From: Eubacteriaceae bacterium
GTDB lineage: Bacteria > Bacillota > Clostridia > Peptostreptococcales > Anaerovoracaceae
Length of the DNA stretch: 64,000 nt
Assembly: GCA_902362805.1 (NCBI GenBank)
Contig: CABIXY010000002.1
Span: 558,001 to 622,000, forward strand
Direction: 5' to 3'
Under the pieces are notes generated by a model. It was given only the letters and a program-made list of their open reading frames with translations. It did not search any database and had not been told where the DNA came from. A program made the translations under genes and the position numbers. This document shows, one piece after another, positions 9,454 to 18,601 of this stretch. Numbering within the stretch: position 1 is the stretch's first letter; each line of letters begins with the position of its first letter.

Positions 9454-10568
9454 AATAATGTATCAAATAATCTTACAGCGTCAATCAGCACGCTGTCATC
9501 GAAATCGTAATTGTCGCTGTGCAGAGGAATGCCGCTGCCAGTTCCGAGGAAAAAGAACACTCCCGGCATTTGCTGCTCAAAGAAAGAAAAATCCTCAGCA
9601 ATCATAACTGGCCTACGCAATTCAACGAAGTTCAGATCCATGAGCACCGGCTTGACGCCTGCGTACAGTTTCTCGTCGTTGACGACGGCAGGGTGGCTTT
9701 TGCTCACATCCAGATCAAATTTGACGCCGTATACCTTTTCGATTTCTTCTCCCAGACTTTTCATGGCATTAACCAGGGTTTCCCAGGTTTCATCGTGGAA
9801 GGTTCGCATAGTTCCATCCAGACGGGAGAATGGGGATATCGCATTTCTCACATTGCCGCTTCACATCTTGCCGAATTTCAGCACACAGCGATCGCGGACA
9901 TAGAGGGATTTAAAAGTATAGATGTCGCTGACGAATTTGCAGGCGGCTTCCAAGGCGTCTTTACCTTTTTCCGGTTCTCCGCAGTGAGCGCTGACTCCTT
10001 CAAATTCTACTGCTACGGCAGTGGATTTTGCCATCATCGGACCTGGGCGGGAGGCGATTTCACCTTTTGACAGCATAGGCCATAGATGAAGCCCAAAAAT
10101 TGCTTTGATGTTATAGCGATCAAAGATATGTGTTCCGCAGATTCTGAGAGCACCATCGATAGTCTCTTCTGCTGGCTGGAACAGCAACAAGGCGTTGCAG
10201 GGCATTTGGACGTTATTTTTTTTGTAATCGTCCAGAACCTTGGCAAACCCCAAGAGTCCTGCCATATGGCCGTCGTGGCCGCAGGCATGCATACAGCCTT
10301 CGTGACTGGAAGCGTAAGGGAGTCCGGTCTCCTCCTGGATTGGCAAAGCATCCATGTCCGCACGAAAAGCGACAGTCTCTTTCCTGCCAAAGTCAAAATA
10401 TGCAATTAAACCCGTTTTTACGATCTGCTCCACTTCGCAGGCGAGTCCTGCTAAGATGTTCTGCACATAAGCGCTGGTCTTATAAACATAGAATCCAAGC
10501 TCTGGAATCTGATGTAAATCTCTTCGATATTGAATGATTTCATGTGACAATTGATTGTAATCTATCAT
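9438..10568 (-). pseudogene. M20D amidohydrolase (hippurate hydrolase/N-acyl-amino-acid deacylase type) interrupted by in-frame TGA
   Basis: From the ATG at 10568 the frame encodes a typical M20D peptidase: RRDLHQIPELGF at the N-terminus, FRADMDALPIQE, HACGHDGHMAGLLG (metal ligands), FQPAEE (catalytic glutamate) and a lid domain with SAHCGEPEKGKDALEAA. At codon 236 (9863-9861) there is a single TGA after KFGKM. The same frame then continues with SGNVRNAISPFSRLDGTMRTF and ends normally with AEDFSFFEQQMPGVFFFLGTG, giving about 375 residues, the usual family length. There is no frameshift and all metal ligands are intact. A nonsense mutation, a sequencing error, or UGA readthrough are possible; selenocysteine looks unlikely. 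Promoter and ribosome binding site are both good, which suggests a recent or programmed event. Confidence 0.75.
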
Positions 10569-10591
10569 AACGCGCACCTCTCTTATCTACT

Positions 10592-10620
10592 ATAATAAAT
10601 GAGAAAAAGTGGATAGTCAA
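10592..10620 (-). promoter_or_regulatory. Sigma-A promoter of the M20D gene
   Basis: On the minus strand TTGACT (10620-10615) and TATTAT (10597-10592) are 17 bases apart, 24 bases before the ATG. GAGAGG provides the ribosome binding site. Confidence 0.7.
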
Positions 10621-10661
10621 ATATTCTTTCCTTCATCATAAACATATGTTAGAATGTTAGC

Positions 10662-11483
10662 ATGAGAAAAACCAAACAGAAAAAAATATCAATGAGAATA
10701 AAGATTATCATCATATCAGCAGCCTTGGTTATGTTCGTATGTACGGTTACCGTTTTTTACCTCATCCTGGGAAGTTATGATGGATTAAGTCTGCGCCAGA
10801 CCATTCCGAAAAATCCCTATGATATGAGTTATGTCTATGAGAAAAACGGATTTCTCCATTATGATGACGGCACCTATCAATCCGTTACGGGTATTGATGT
10901 ATCGGTCTATCAAAAGGAAATTAATTGGAAAAAAGTAAAGGCAGCGGGCGTTGACTTTGCTATGATCAGGGTGGGCTATCGAAGCTATGACGAGGATGGT
11001 GAGCTGGTTCTAGACTCTAGATTTAAAGAGCATCTCAAAGGAGCAAAAAAAGCAGGACTTGACGTTGGGGTCTACTTTTTCTCCCAGGCGAAGAACACGG
11101 CAGAAGCCATCAAGGAAGCCAGATTTGTTGTTAGACACATCAGAAGAAAGGGCATTACATATCCAGTAGTTTTCGACATGGAACCTATCGATGGGGCAGA
11201 TCGAATTACCGATCTGAATGCAGATGAAAAGACTGAGATTGCAGACGCTTTTTGCCAGGTCATCGACAGAAATGGTTATCGGCCGATGATTTACGGCAAT
11301 CCACAATGGCTGAGAAAACATATAAATCGAGAATACCTGACCAAATATGATACTTGGCTGGCACATTATGCCGATGAGACGGACTACCCGTATGACTTTA
11401 AGATGTGGCAGTATTCGCATACAGGCAAAATCGACGGTATCAAAGGCCATGTGGATCTGAACATGTATTTTATTGAATCTTAG
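10662..11483 (+). CDS. Membrane-anchored GH25 muramidase (lysozyme family)
   Basis: A 273-residue protein with a lysine/arginine-rich cytoplasmic start, one transmembrane or signal-anchor segment (about residues 13-37, no clear cleavage site) and a C-terminal glycoside hydrolase family 25 domain. Diagnostic motifs are GIDVSVYQKEINWKKVKAAGVDFAMIR-type beta strand 1 near residue 77, VGVYFFSQA, and YPVVFDMEP with the catalytic acidic pair near residue 167. The domain ends with WQYSHTGKIDGIKGHVDLN, the expected final strand. It would cleave the MurNAc-GlcNAc bond of peptidoglycan outside the membrane. It is a single gene; roles in wall turnover or competition fit equally. Confidence 0.92.
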   Translation: MRKTKQKKISMRIKIIIISAALVMFVCTVTVFYLILGSYDGLSLRQTIPKNPYDMSYVYEKNGFLHYDDGTYQSVTGIDVSVYQKEINWKKVKAAGVDFAMIRVGYRSYDEDGELVLDSRFKEHLKGAKKAGLDVGVYFFSQAKNTAEAIKEARFVVRHIRRKGITYPVVFDMEPIDGADRITDLNADEKTEIADAFCQVIDRNGYRPMIYGNPQWLRKHINREYLTKYDTWLAHYADETDYPYDFKMWQYSHTGKIDGIKGHVDLNMYFIES

Positions 11484-11507
11484 TATTATAGAAAGGATAT
11501 GAAGATT

Positions 11508-11996
11508 ATGGCAGAGTATGAGCATCATAATCAGCCTTTTACGCCAGTCTATGATGAGAACTCGAAAGTCCTAGTCCTTGGCACTTTCCCATCTGTAAAA
11601 TCTAGAGAAAATAACTTTTATTATGGACATCCTCAAAACAGATTTTGGAAGGTGATGGCGGCATTGTTTGACGAACCGCTGCCGCAGACAGTAGAAGAGA
11701 AAAAGACGCTGGTCCTAAGTCACCATATTGCCATATGGGATGTCATCGAAAGCTGCGATATCATCGGTTCTTCAGACAGTTCCATCAAAAATGTGGTTCC
11801 AGCAGACATAGCGGGACTCCTCGCCAAAACGAGGATTGAGAGAATTTATGTAAATGGAAACTTGGCAAAGAGGCTGTATGACAGATTCGCCTTACCTGTT
11901 ACAGGTATTGAAGCAATCAAATTGCCATCTACAAGTCCTGCTAACGCCAAGTTCCGTTTGAACCAGTTGATTGAGAACTGGCAAGTTATACTGTAG
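11508..11996 (+). CDS. DNA-deoxyinosine glycosylase (uracil-DNA glycosylase superfamily)
   Basis: A 162-residue protein of the UDG superfamily branch annotated as hypoxanthine-DNA glycosylase (TIGR04274 type). VLVLGTFPSVKSR is the conserved active-site loop, FYYGHPQNRFWKVM the second motif, and LPSTSPANA the DNA-intercalating loop. It excises deaminated adenine from DNA in base excision repair. The ATG at 11508 is chosen because AAAGG (11492-11496) is 11 bases upstream; the ATG at 11499 is only two bases from it. The last 11 bases overlap the end of the convergent DUF3892 gene. Confidence 0.85.
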   Translation: MAEYEHHNQPFTPVYDENSKVLVLGTFPSVKSRENNFYYGHPQNRFWKVMAALFDEPLPQTVEEKKTLVLSHHIAIWDVIESCDIIGSSDSSIKNVVPADIAGLLAKTRIERIYVNGNLAKRLYDRFALPVTGIEAIKLPSTSPANAKFRLNQLIENWQVIL

Positions 11997-12294
11997 GCAG
12001 ATTGCTCAGATTGTTATCATCTGTTCCATCGGGAATGGATTTCAGATATTCGGTATCTTTTCTATGAGCAATGCCTACGCCTGCGATATCCCCACTTTTG
12101 GCCATGTTGACACCTTGTTCCCTGGTGATGACATTTCCATCTGATAATTGATATCCTGTAATTCTGCCACTCTTTTTAACGAGCGCGACGATGTGCTTTG
12201 CATCTGGTTTTGTCTGGGGAATGCTGTCAAGAGCGTTTATCGCCAGAGCACTGCCCATGTTTGGTGTGTCTAAATTATTATCATTAAAATTCAT
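11986..12294 (-). CDS. DUF3892 family protein
   Basis: A 102-residue soluble protein. The central segment (IVALVKKSGRITGYQLSDGNVITREQGV in pieces) and the tail DGTDDNNLSNLPTV match the DUF3892 pattern, a small all-beta domain seen widely in Firmicutes and often described as a possible nucleic-acid or SH3-like module. The first 30 residues form an asparagine-rich, likely flexible extension. GAAAGGAAAG precedes the ATG. It converges on, and overlaps by 11 bases, the DNA glycosylase gene. Molecular function is unknown. Confidence 0.8.
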   Translation of the reverse strand: MNFNDNNLDTPNMGSALAINALDSIPQTKPDAKHIVALVKKSGRITGYQLSDGNVITREQGVNMAKSGDIAGVGIAHRKDTEYLKSIPDGTDDNNLSNLPTV

Positions 12295-12473
12295 TTTTTC
12301 TTTCCTTTCTCAGAAATGATGTGCCAAGCTTTCTATAGCTTGCAATAGTATTTTCTCTATGCAAAAATATAATATACCTGTTCTATTGGTTAAAAGTATT
12401 GAAAAAAAATGTCATGAGTTATAAAATAGAAATAATAAATATTTATTTATGGAAAAGTTTATGAGGTGTAAGA

Positions 12474-12947
12474 ATGATGTTTAGAAAAATGAGACGCAGC
12501 GAAAAAGCCACCGATATAGCAAAAGCAGAAGAATTGCTCAGATCAAGAGATTTTGGTGTTTTGTCGGTATGCGGAGATGACGGTTACCCTTATGGCGTAC
12601 CAGTCAATTACGTTTATGATGAAGGTAAAATCTACTTCCACAGCACTTCTTCCGAGAGCCACAAGATTGAGGCGATCAGGAAAAACGAAAAAGTTTCTTT
12701 CACCATCGTGACAGAACACGAGCTGATTCCCGAAAAACTGGATACCATGTACACCAGTGTCATTGTTTTCGGACGTGCCAGGGTCATCAACTCCAAAGAA
12801 GAAACGAAGGAGGCATTGCGGCTGCTGCTGGCAGGGCTCTCCCCATCATCGGTTTGTAATACAGAAAAAATCTACAAGAGTTCAGAAGAGAAGTTCATCA
12901 TGGTAGAGATTTCAGTAGAACATATATCAGGAAAAATAGGAAGGTAA
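12474..12947 (+). CDS. Pyridoxamine 5'-phosphate oxidase-fold flavoprotein (NimA-like)
   Basis: A 157-residue split-barrel FMN-binding protein. The start MRRSEKA, the segment LLRSRDFGVLSVCGDDGYPYGVPVNY in pieces, IYFHSTSSESHKIEAIRKN and VIVFGRARVI are the characteristic elements of the NimA/PNPOx-like group. Such proteins bind FMN, F420 or heme and reduce nitro or other electrophilic compounds; the substrate here is unknown. It lies only five bases before metF, so it is probably the first gene of the metF-metH operon, although a functional link to methionine synthesis is not obvious. Two adjacent ATGs (12474, 12477) are both possible starts. Confidence 0.85.
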   Translation: MMFRKMRRSEKATDIAKAEELLRSRDFGVLSVCGDDGYPYGVPVNYVYDEGKIYFHSTSSESHKIEAIRKNEKVSFTIVTEHELIPEKLDTMYTSVIVFGRARVINSKEETKEALRLLLAGLSPSSVCNTEKIYKSSEEKFIMVEISVEHISGKIGR

Positions 12948-12952
12948 GACAT

Positions 12953-13816
12953 TTGAAATTAGCAGAATTATTTAAGAACAAAAAAACAGTATTTTCATTT
13001 GAGGTGTTTCCACCGAAAAGAAACAATCCCATTGAGACGATTTATCATACCTTAGACGAGTTACAGGATCTCAAGCCGGATTTTATCAGTGTTACATATG
13101 GAGCCAGCGGAAGCCTGGCGGACAATTCCACCTGCGAAATCGCATCGGCCATCAAACATAGATACGGGATTGAATCTGCAGCGCATCTGACTTGTGTCAA
13201 TTCTACCAAAGAAGAGGTGACACAAGTATTGAAGCAATTGCACGAGAATGAAGTAGAGAACATTTTGGCGTTGAGAGGTGATCTGGTGCCAGATGTGTCT
13301 CCGAAGGAAGATTTCAAACATGCCAGTGAATTGATCACTTTTATCAAAGAGAGCGAATATGACTTCGGAATCTCGGGTGCTTGCTACCCAGAAGGACATT
13401 TGGACAGCAGGGACCAGATTGAGGATATCTTAAATCTAAAGAAAAAAGTAGATGCTGGCGCGCAGCACTTGATTTCACAGCTTTTCTTTGACAACAACTT
13501 ATTTTATGACTTTTTGGATAAGGCGCGGATTGCCGGCATCAACGTGCCAATCGAAGCGGGCATCATGCCGGTGGTCAACAAGAAGCAGATTGAAAGGATG
13601 GTTTCTCTCTGCGGTGCCAGCCTGCCTGCTAAATTCACCAAGATGATGTCCCGATATGAGACAAGGCCGGAGGCCATGAGAGACGCAGGTATTGCTTATG
13701 CTGTAAACCAGATTGTAGATTTGGTATCCCAGGGAGTAGACGGCGTTCATCTCTACACGATGAACAATCCGTATATTGCCAGAAGAATCAGCGAAAGCGT
13801 AAAATCTTTGTTTTAG
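12953..13816 (+). CDS. metF: Methylenetetrahydrofolate reductase
   Basis: A 287-residue FAD-dependent (beta/alpha)8 barrel that reduces 5,10-methylene-THF to 5-methyl-THF. FSFEVFPPK at the N-terminus, DFISVTYGASG, LALRGD near residue 104, and GACYPEGH near residue 142 are the MetF folate and flavin motifs; HLYTMNN near the end is also typical. The start is a TTG with AGGAAGG eight bases upstream, and an ATG would truncate the first strand. The gene sits 12 bases before metH, so product and consumer of methyl-THF are co-expressed. In clostridia the same enzyme can serve one-carbon fermentation. Confidence 0.95.
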   Translation: MKLAELFKNKKTVFSFEVFPPKRNNPIETIYHTLDELQDLKPDFISVTYGASGSLADNSTCEIASAIKHRYGIESAAHLTCVNSTKEEVTQVLKQLHENEVENILALRGDLVPDVSPKEDFKHASELITFIKESEYDFGISGACYPEGHLDSRDQIEDILNLKKKVDAGAQHLISQLFFDNNLFYDFLDKARIAGINVPIEAGIMPVVNKKQIERMVSLCGASLPAKFTKMMSRYETRPEAMRDAGIAYAVNQIVDLVSQGVDGVHLYTMNNPYIARRISESVKSLF

Positions 13817-13828
13817 TGAGGAGTTATT

Positions 13829-16216
13829 TTGAACAAACTATTAGAATTATTTAAGAATCGAGAATTTATTTTTTTAGACGGCGGGTTTGGTACCATGCTG
13901 CAGAAGGAGAACCTGGATGTGGGACGTGTACCAGAGGTGCTGAATATCACTCATCCACAGGTCGTACAGGGAATACAAAAGGCTTATATCGACGCAGGTG
14001 CAGACATAATCTGTACCTGTTCTTTTGGTGTCAATAAATACAAAATTGAAGGCTGCGGTTACTCGGTAAAAGAGTTAATCTGTACTGCTGTCCAAAATGC
14101 CAAAGAAGCGGCAAAGGGGACGGATACGAAAATCGCTCTGGATATCGGTCCCATCGGCCGTTTGCTGGAACCCAATGGCAGCCTCACTTTTGAAGAAGCT
14201 TATGAGATATTCAGAATGCAGATTGAAGCCGGTAGTGATGCTGATATCATTATCATTGAGACGATGACAGATCTCTACGAGATGAAGGCAGCCGTGCTGG
14301 CAGCCAAAGAAAACTCCAATCTGCCGGTTATTGCAACCATGACCTTCGAAGCGAATCAGAGAACTTTTACGGGAACGGAAGTTCGCTCTATGGCTCTGAC
14401 TTTGGAGGGGCTGGGAGCTGATGCAATCGGCATGAACTGCTCATTGGGACCGGCTGACTTTCAACCGCTGATGGAAGAACTGTCCAAATGGACTACACTT
14501 CCAATTGTCTCCAAGGCCAATGCGGGCTTGCCTGACCCTGCGACAGGGGACTATGATATAGAGCCTGCGGAGTTTGCAGAGCTGACCGCTGCTTTGATTC
14601 CTTATGGTGTCAAATTGGCGGGCGGATGTTGCGGCACCACACCAGACTTCATCAAAGCTATCCGTGACGCTTTTGAGGGAAAACACTACTGTCAGCAACA
14701 GCCAGAGATACCAGCTGCGGTCTGTACACCAGAGAAAACCGTCATCATCGATCAGCCTAGAGTCATTGGTGAGAGGATTAATCCTACGGGTAAAAAGAAG
14801 CTGAAGGAAGCTCTAAAAAATGGCGATATGGATTATGTTCTCTCTCAAGCGGCAGATCAGATCAGAGATGGAGCTGAAATTTTAGATGTCAATGCCGGTG
14901 TGCCGGGAATAGACGAGAAAAGTATTATCGTAAACATCATAAAAGCCCTGCAGGGTATCACCGATGCACCCTTGCAGATTGATTCAGGCGATCCAGAGGT
15001 CATTGAAGCGGCACTGCGTGTTTACAGTGGGAAAGCTATTGTCAATTCTGTCAATGGTGAAGAGAAGTCTCTGGCCTCAATGCTTCCTGTAGTGAAGAAG
15101 TACGGCGCTGCAGTAGTAGGACTTACGCTGGACGAGGAGGGGATTCCCAAGACAAAAGAAAAGAGAATTGAAATTGCAGAACGAATTTTAAACAGAGCGC
15201 TTGCCCTGGGAATTCCACGGCGGGATATATATATTGATTGCCTGACGCTGACAGTCTCTGCCGAGCAAGAAAATGCTGCCAATACTCTGGATGCCATCAG
15301 ATATATCAAGGAAGAGATGGGACTGAAAACGGTACTTGGCGTCTCCAACATTTCTTTTGGACTGCCCAATAGACCGATTATTAACCACAACTTCCTGCAG
15401 ATGGCTTTGACCGCGGGGCTGGACCTGCCGATTATGAATCCTGGTTCACCGGAAATGATGCAGGCCATAGCTGTTTATAAGCTGATTATGAACATCGATA
15501 AAGGCTCTAGGGATTACATCAATAATTACAGTGGAGAAGTTGTCGCGAATACGACGGTAAGCAAACAGGCAACAAAACAGGAACATGCACAGGAGAGCGA
15601 AGTGGAATATGCCATTAACAATGGCCTGGGTCCCAAGTGCAGAGAACTGATAGAAAAGGAACTGGAAAATAGAGAGCCGCTGGATGTGATCAACCATACC
15701 TTGATTCCGATTCTCGATCGAGCAGGGAAGGATTTTGAAGCTGGTATCACCTTTATTCCGCAGCTGATGCTCTGTGCTTCTACTGCCCAGCAGGCCTTTG
15801 ATGTAATCAAGGAGAAGATTGAAGCTTCCGGTACGGAACAAGTATCCAGAGGAACCATCGTCATCGCTACCGTAAAGGGCGATATCCACGATATCGGCAA
15901 GAACATCGTCAAGGTTATTTTGGAAAACTACGGCTACGAAATTGTAGACCTGGGAAAAGATGTGGAACCGCAAGTGATTGTAGATGCTGTCAAGGCAAAA
16001 GACGTCAAGCTGGTAGGCCTGTCGGCTCTGATGACCACTACGCTGCACAGCATGGCGGAAACCATCAGATTACTCAGGGTACAGGCTCCATACTGCAAGA
16101 TCATGGTCGGCGGTGCGGTGCTGACAAAAGACTACGCTATGGAGATCGGCGCGGACTTCCACGTAAAGGATGCAAAAGAATCCGCAGATGCAGCAAAAGC
16201 GATATACACAGAATAA
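13829..16216 (+). CDS. metH: Cobalamin-dependent methionine synthase (short form, no reactivation domain)
   Basis: A 795-residue modular methyltransferase. Residues 1-290 form the homocysteine/zinc domain (FLDGGFGTML; zinc cysteines in NCSLG and GGCCGTTP near 204 and 267). Residues 310-570 are the pterin-binding methyl-THF domain (RVIGERINPTGKK, ILDVNAGVPG). Residues 590-795 are the B12 cap and Rossmann domain with DIHDIGKNIV near 685, whose histidine coordinates cobalt. The C-terminal SAM-binding reactivation domain of the 1200-residue E. coli enzyme is absent, as is usual in anaerobes. Start is TTG after GAGGAG. It transfers methyl from methyl-THF, made by the adjacent MetF, to homocysteine. 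Confidence 0.93.
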   Translation: MNKLLELFKNREFIFLDGGFGTMLQKENLDVGRVPEVLNITHPQVVQGIQKAYIDAGADIICTCSFGVNKYKIEGCGYSVKELICTAVQNAKEAAKGTDTKIALDIGPIGRLLEPNGSLTFEEAYEIFRMQIEAGSDADIIIIETMTDLYEMKAAVLAAKENSNLPVIATMTFEANQRTFTGTEVRSMALTLEGLGADAIGMNCSLGPADFQPLMEELSKWTTLPIVSKANAGLPDPATGDYDIEPAEFAELTAALIPYGVKLAGGCCGTTPDFIKAIRDAFEGKHYCQQQPEIPAAVCTPEKTVIIDQPRVIGERINPTGKKKLKEALKNGDMDYVLSQAADQIRDGAEILDVNAGVPGIDEKSIIVNIIKALQGITDAPLQIDSGDPEVIEAALRVYSGKAIVNSVNGEEKSLASMLPVVKKYGAAVVGLTLDEEGIPKTKEKRIEIAERILNRALALGIPRRDIYIDCLTLTVSAEQENAANTLDAIRYIKEEMGLKTVLGVSNISFGLPNRPIINHNFLQMALTAGLDLPIMNPGSPEMMQAIAVYKLIMNIDKGSRDYINNYSGEVVANTTVSKQATKQEHAQESEVEYAINNGLGPKCRELIEKELENREPLDVINHTLIPILDRAGKDFEAGITFIPQLMLCASTAQQAFDVIKEKIEASGTEQVSRGTIVIATVKGDIHDIGKNIVKVILENYGYEIVDLGKDVEPQVIVDAVKAKDVKLVGLSALMTTTLHSMAETIRLLRVQAPYCKIMVGGAVLTKDYAMEIGADFHVKDAKESADAAKAIYTE

Positions 16217-16231
16217 CGATGGAGAAAATGA

Positions 16232-17125
16232 ATGAGAAGCGATAAGAAGAAAGGTACACTCTGTGCCATCTGTTCGGCCTTAGTTTTCGGGACTACACCG
16301 GTCCTTGCCAGCATTACATTCAGCATGGGAAGCAATGCCATGACACTTACTTTTTACAGAAATGTCATGGCGGTTCCTGTTTTACTGATTATTTTATTGA
16401 TTCGAAAGGTGGACTTAAAGGTTTCTCTGAAAGAACTGCTTGCGCTGCTGGTAATCAGTGCCGCTTTTAATGCGCCGACAACGTATCTTCTGTATGCAGC
16501 ATATGACTACGTCGGTATCGGTCTCTCAACGACGCTGCATTTCTTATATCCTATGTTTGCAGTATTGTTGGGGCGGATTTTCTTTAAAGAAAAATTGGAT
16601 AAAATAAAGATTGCAGCGTTGATTCTTGCTACGATTGGTGTTGCTGTAGCTACCGGTAACAACGATTCCTTTGCTATGAAAGGCATCATTCTTTCGTTGG
16701 CATCTGCCATTACCTATTCAAGTTATATGGTGGGAGTGGAACAGACTGCGATCAATAAGATGGATTCCATGAAAGCCATGTTCTACATGTGTATTTTTAA
16801 TGCCATTGTAGTCGGACTCTTTGATTTACCGAAAGGTAATATCGTATACGCGCTGGAACCTATGGTTTTGTTTTATACGTTCATTCTTTCTGTTATAAAT
16901 TCGGCCTTTGCTCATGTGCTTTTGATATTGGGAATCAAGCTGATTGGTGCAGGAAATGCTGCAATTTTCAGCATGTTGGAGCCTGTTTCCGGCGTAGCTG
17001 CTGGATTTATCTTTTTGGGAGAAGGACTGCCAGCAATGAAGCTGATCAGCTGCATCATCATTTTGGCTGCAGTGATGATGCCGATCATTAAAGATAGAAA
17101 TGACAGTTTACGTGACGAAGTTTGA
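16232..17125 (+). CDS. EamA-family (DMT superfamily) transporter
   Basis: A 297-residue integral membrane protein with ten predicted transmembrane segments arranged as two EamA repeats (roughly residues 10-140 and 155-290). The conserved proline and GLSTTLHFLYPMF-like segment near 93 and the FSMLEPVSGVAAGFIFLGE segment near 250 are typical of drug/metabolite exporters. It starts 15 bases after metH and probably ends that operon, so export or uptake of a methionine-pathway metabolite is plausible, but the substrate cannot be read from sequence. Confidence 0.88.
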   Translation: MRSDKKKGTLCAICSALVFGTTPVLASITFSMGSNAMTLTFYRNVMAVPVLLIILLIRKVDLKVSLKELLALLVISAAFNAPTTYLLYAAYDYVGIGLSTTLHFLYPMFAVLLGRIFFKEKLDKIKIAALILATIGVAVATGNNDSFAMKGIILSLASAITYSSYMVGVEQTAINKMDSMKAMFYMCIFNAIVVGLFDLPKGNIVYALEPMVLFYTFILSVINSAFAHVLLILGIKLIGAGNAAIFSMLEPVSGVAAGFIFLGEGLPAMKLISCIIILAAVMMPIIKDRNDSLRDEV

Positions 17126-17135
17126 CAGATTATGA

Positions 17136-17164
17136 TTGATTTTGTGGATCAATAGTGGCATAAT
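17136..17164 (+). promoter_or_regulatory. Possible sigma-A promoter of sstT
   Basis: TTGATT and CATAAT are separated by 17 bases, 37 bases before the start codon. The -10 box is one base from consensus. Confidence 0.45.
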
Positions 17165-17201
17165 TAAATTTGATTGCGAAATTATAATTTGGAGGATGGA
17201 T

Positions 17202-18425
17202 ATGTTTTTAAAAAATTTATTTAAGGCATGGAACAGGATCAGCCTGGTCAAGCAGATCATCATCGGTCTGCTTGTGGGGATTATCCTGGCTTTGACAGTT
17301 CCTACACAGGTATCTGGAATTACGATTCTAGGTGACTTATTTGTCGGCGCCTTGAAAGCCGTAGCGCCGATTCTGGTATTTTTCCTGGTCATGTCTGCAA
17401 TTTCAGGGCATAAGTCTGGTCAGAAGACTAACATGAAGTCAATTATCATACTGTATCTTGTAGGCACCTTTGCCGCAGGATGTGTAGCAGTAGTTGCCAG
17501 CTTCATTTTTAAAGTGAATCTGACTTTGGTAGAAGGCACCGGCGATGTGACTCCGCCAAGCGGAATTACGGAGGTTTTGAAGACATTAGTATTCAATATC
17601 GTTGCAAATCCTGTGGATGCGCTTCTCAACGCTAACTACATCGGCATTCTGACTTGGGCACTGCTTCTAGGTGTAGCCCTGAGATTTGCATCTGATTCGA
17701 CAAAGAGCATGCTCGCTGACGTTGCCAATGCCGTTTCACAGGTGGTCAGATGGGTCATCAAGTTTGCGCCTCTCGGTGTCATGGGACTGGTATTCAACGC
17801 CATTGCTACGAGCGGTATTGGAACTTTATTCAGCTATGGAAAATTGATTGGCTTATTGGTAGGAGCTATGTTCTTCGATGCTTTGATCGTCAATCCGATT
17901 ATTGTATATGTCAAAACGAGACAAAACCCTTATCCACTGGTATTCAAATGCCTCAAAGACAGCGGTATTACAGCCTTCTTTACCAGAAGTTCTGCTGCCA
18001 ACATTCCTGTCAACATGAAGCTTTGTGAAGAACTGAAGTTGGACAAGGATACCTATTCGATTTCAATTCCTCTGGGTGCGACCATTAACATGGGCGGCGC
18101 GTCCATTACCATCGCCATTCTGACTCTGGCTGCTGTTCACACTCTGGGGCAGTCGGTTGACTTCGGAACTGCAGTGATTTTATGTGTATTGGCTGCTGTC
18201 AGCGCTTGTGGAGCTTCTGGCGTAGCTGGCGGGTCACTGCTTTTAATCCCATTGGCGTGTTCTCTATTTGGTATCCCAAATGACATTGCCATGCAGGTCG
18301 TCGGTGTCGGTTTTATCGTCGGCGTGATACAGGACTCCTGCGAGACAGCTCTGAACTCATCTACAGACGTGCTGTTCACAGCTGCTGCAGATATTGCTAA
18401 CAAGAAAAAATTGGCGAAACAATAA
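17202..18425 (+). CDS. sstT: Serine/threonine:Na+ symporter SstT
   Basis: A 407-residue member of the dicarboxylate/amino-acid:cation symporter (DAACS) family. [22 protein letters not shown] at the N-terminus (read in pieces), the serine-rich SSAANIP in hairpin 1 near residue 265, the NMGGASI segment near 295 and [17 protein letters not shown] near 330 are diagnostic of SstT rather than GltP. It imports serine and threonine with sodium. The ATG at 17202 has GGAGG six bases upstream. It has its own terminator. Together with GltS it supplies fermentable amino acids. Confidence 0.92.
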   Translation: MFLKNLFKAWNRISLVKQIIIGLLVGIILALTVPTQVSGITILGDLFVGALKAVAPILVFFLVMSAISGHKSGQKTNMKSIIILYLVGTFAAGCVAVVASFIFKVNLTLVEGTGDVTPPSGITEVLKTLVFNIVANPVDALLNANYIGILTWALLLGVALRFASDSTKSMLADVANAVSQVVRWVIKFAPLGVMGLVFNAIATSGIGTLFSYGKLIGLLVGAMFFDALIVNPIIVYVKTRQNPYPLVFKCLKDSGITAFFTRSSAANIPVNMKLCEELKLDKDTYSISIPLGATINMGGASITIAILTLAAVHTLGQSVDFGTAVILCVLAAVSACGASGVAGGSLLLIPLACSLFGIPNDIAMQVVGVGFIVGVIQDSCETALNSSTDVLFTAAADIANKKKLAKQ

Positions 18426-18449
18426 TCGTATAGATGATTACAGAGATAG

Positions 18450-18489
18450 AGCACCTCTAAAGCCTTACTGACTTTAGAGGTGCTTTTTT
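18450..18489 (+). terminator. Rho-independent terminator of sstT
   Basis: A 13-pair perfect stem beginning AGCACCTCTAAAG encloses a nine-base loop and ends in a run of T residues. Confidence 0.92.
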
Positions 18490-18527
18490 GATTCCACGAC
18501 GATATCATTTAGGGGAGACAACAAGAA

Positions 18528-18567
18528 AGCCGCAGCATAGAGAATGAAATTCCCAGGCACTGCGGCT
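18528..18567 (-). terminator. Probable terminator of the minus-strand lipoprotein gene
   Basis: AGCCGCAG and CTGCGGCT form an eight-pair perfect stem around a 24-base loop, 35 bases past the stop at 18602 on the minus strand. The T tract that follows is short and interrupted (TTTCTTGTT). Confidence 0.6.
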
Positions 18568-18601
18568 CACGTTTTTGATTGTAATTTTTTAATGCTGCTT
18601 T

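Noticed and set aside
9780..9863. Selenocysteine insertion element after the in-frame TGA
   Set aside because: The best hairpin begins about 27 bases after the TGA and its loop G lies beyond the usual distance; the replaced position is not a known Sec or Cys site in the family.
9511..10070. Overlapping plus-strand open frames within the M20D gene
   Set aside because: They are antisense to a clear M20D frame with conserved motifs; their protein sequences show no domain and are low in plausible composition.
12295..12473. SAM or cobalamin riboswitch upstream of the metF-metH operon
   Set aside because: The 180-base leader is AT-rich and I see neither the conserved core helices nor the B12-box; only a short AAGCT/AGCTT inverted repeat is present.
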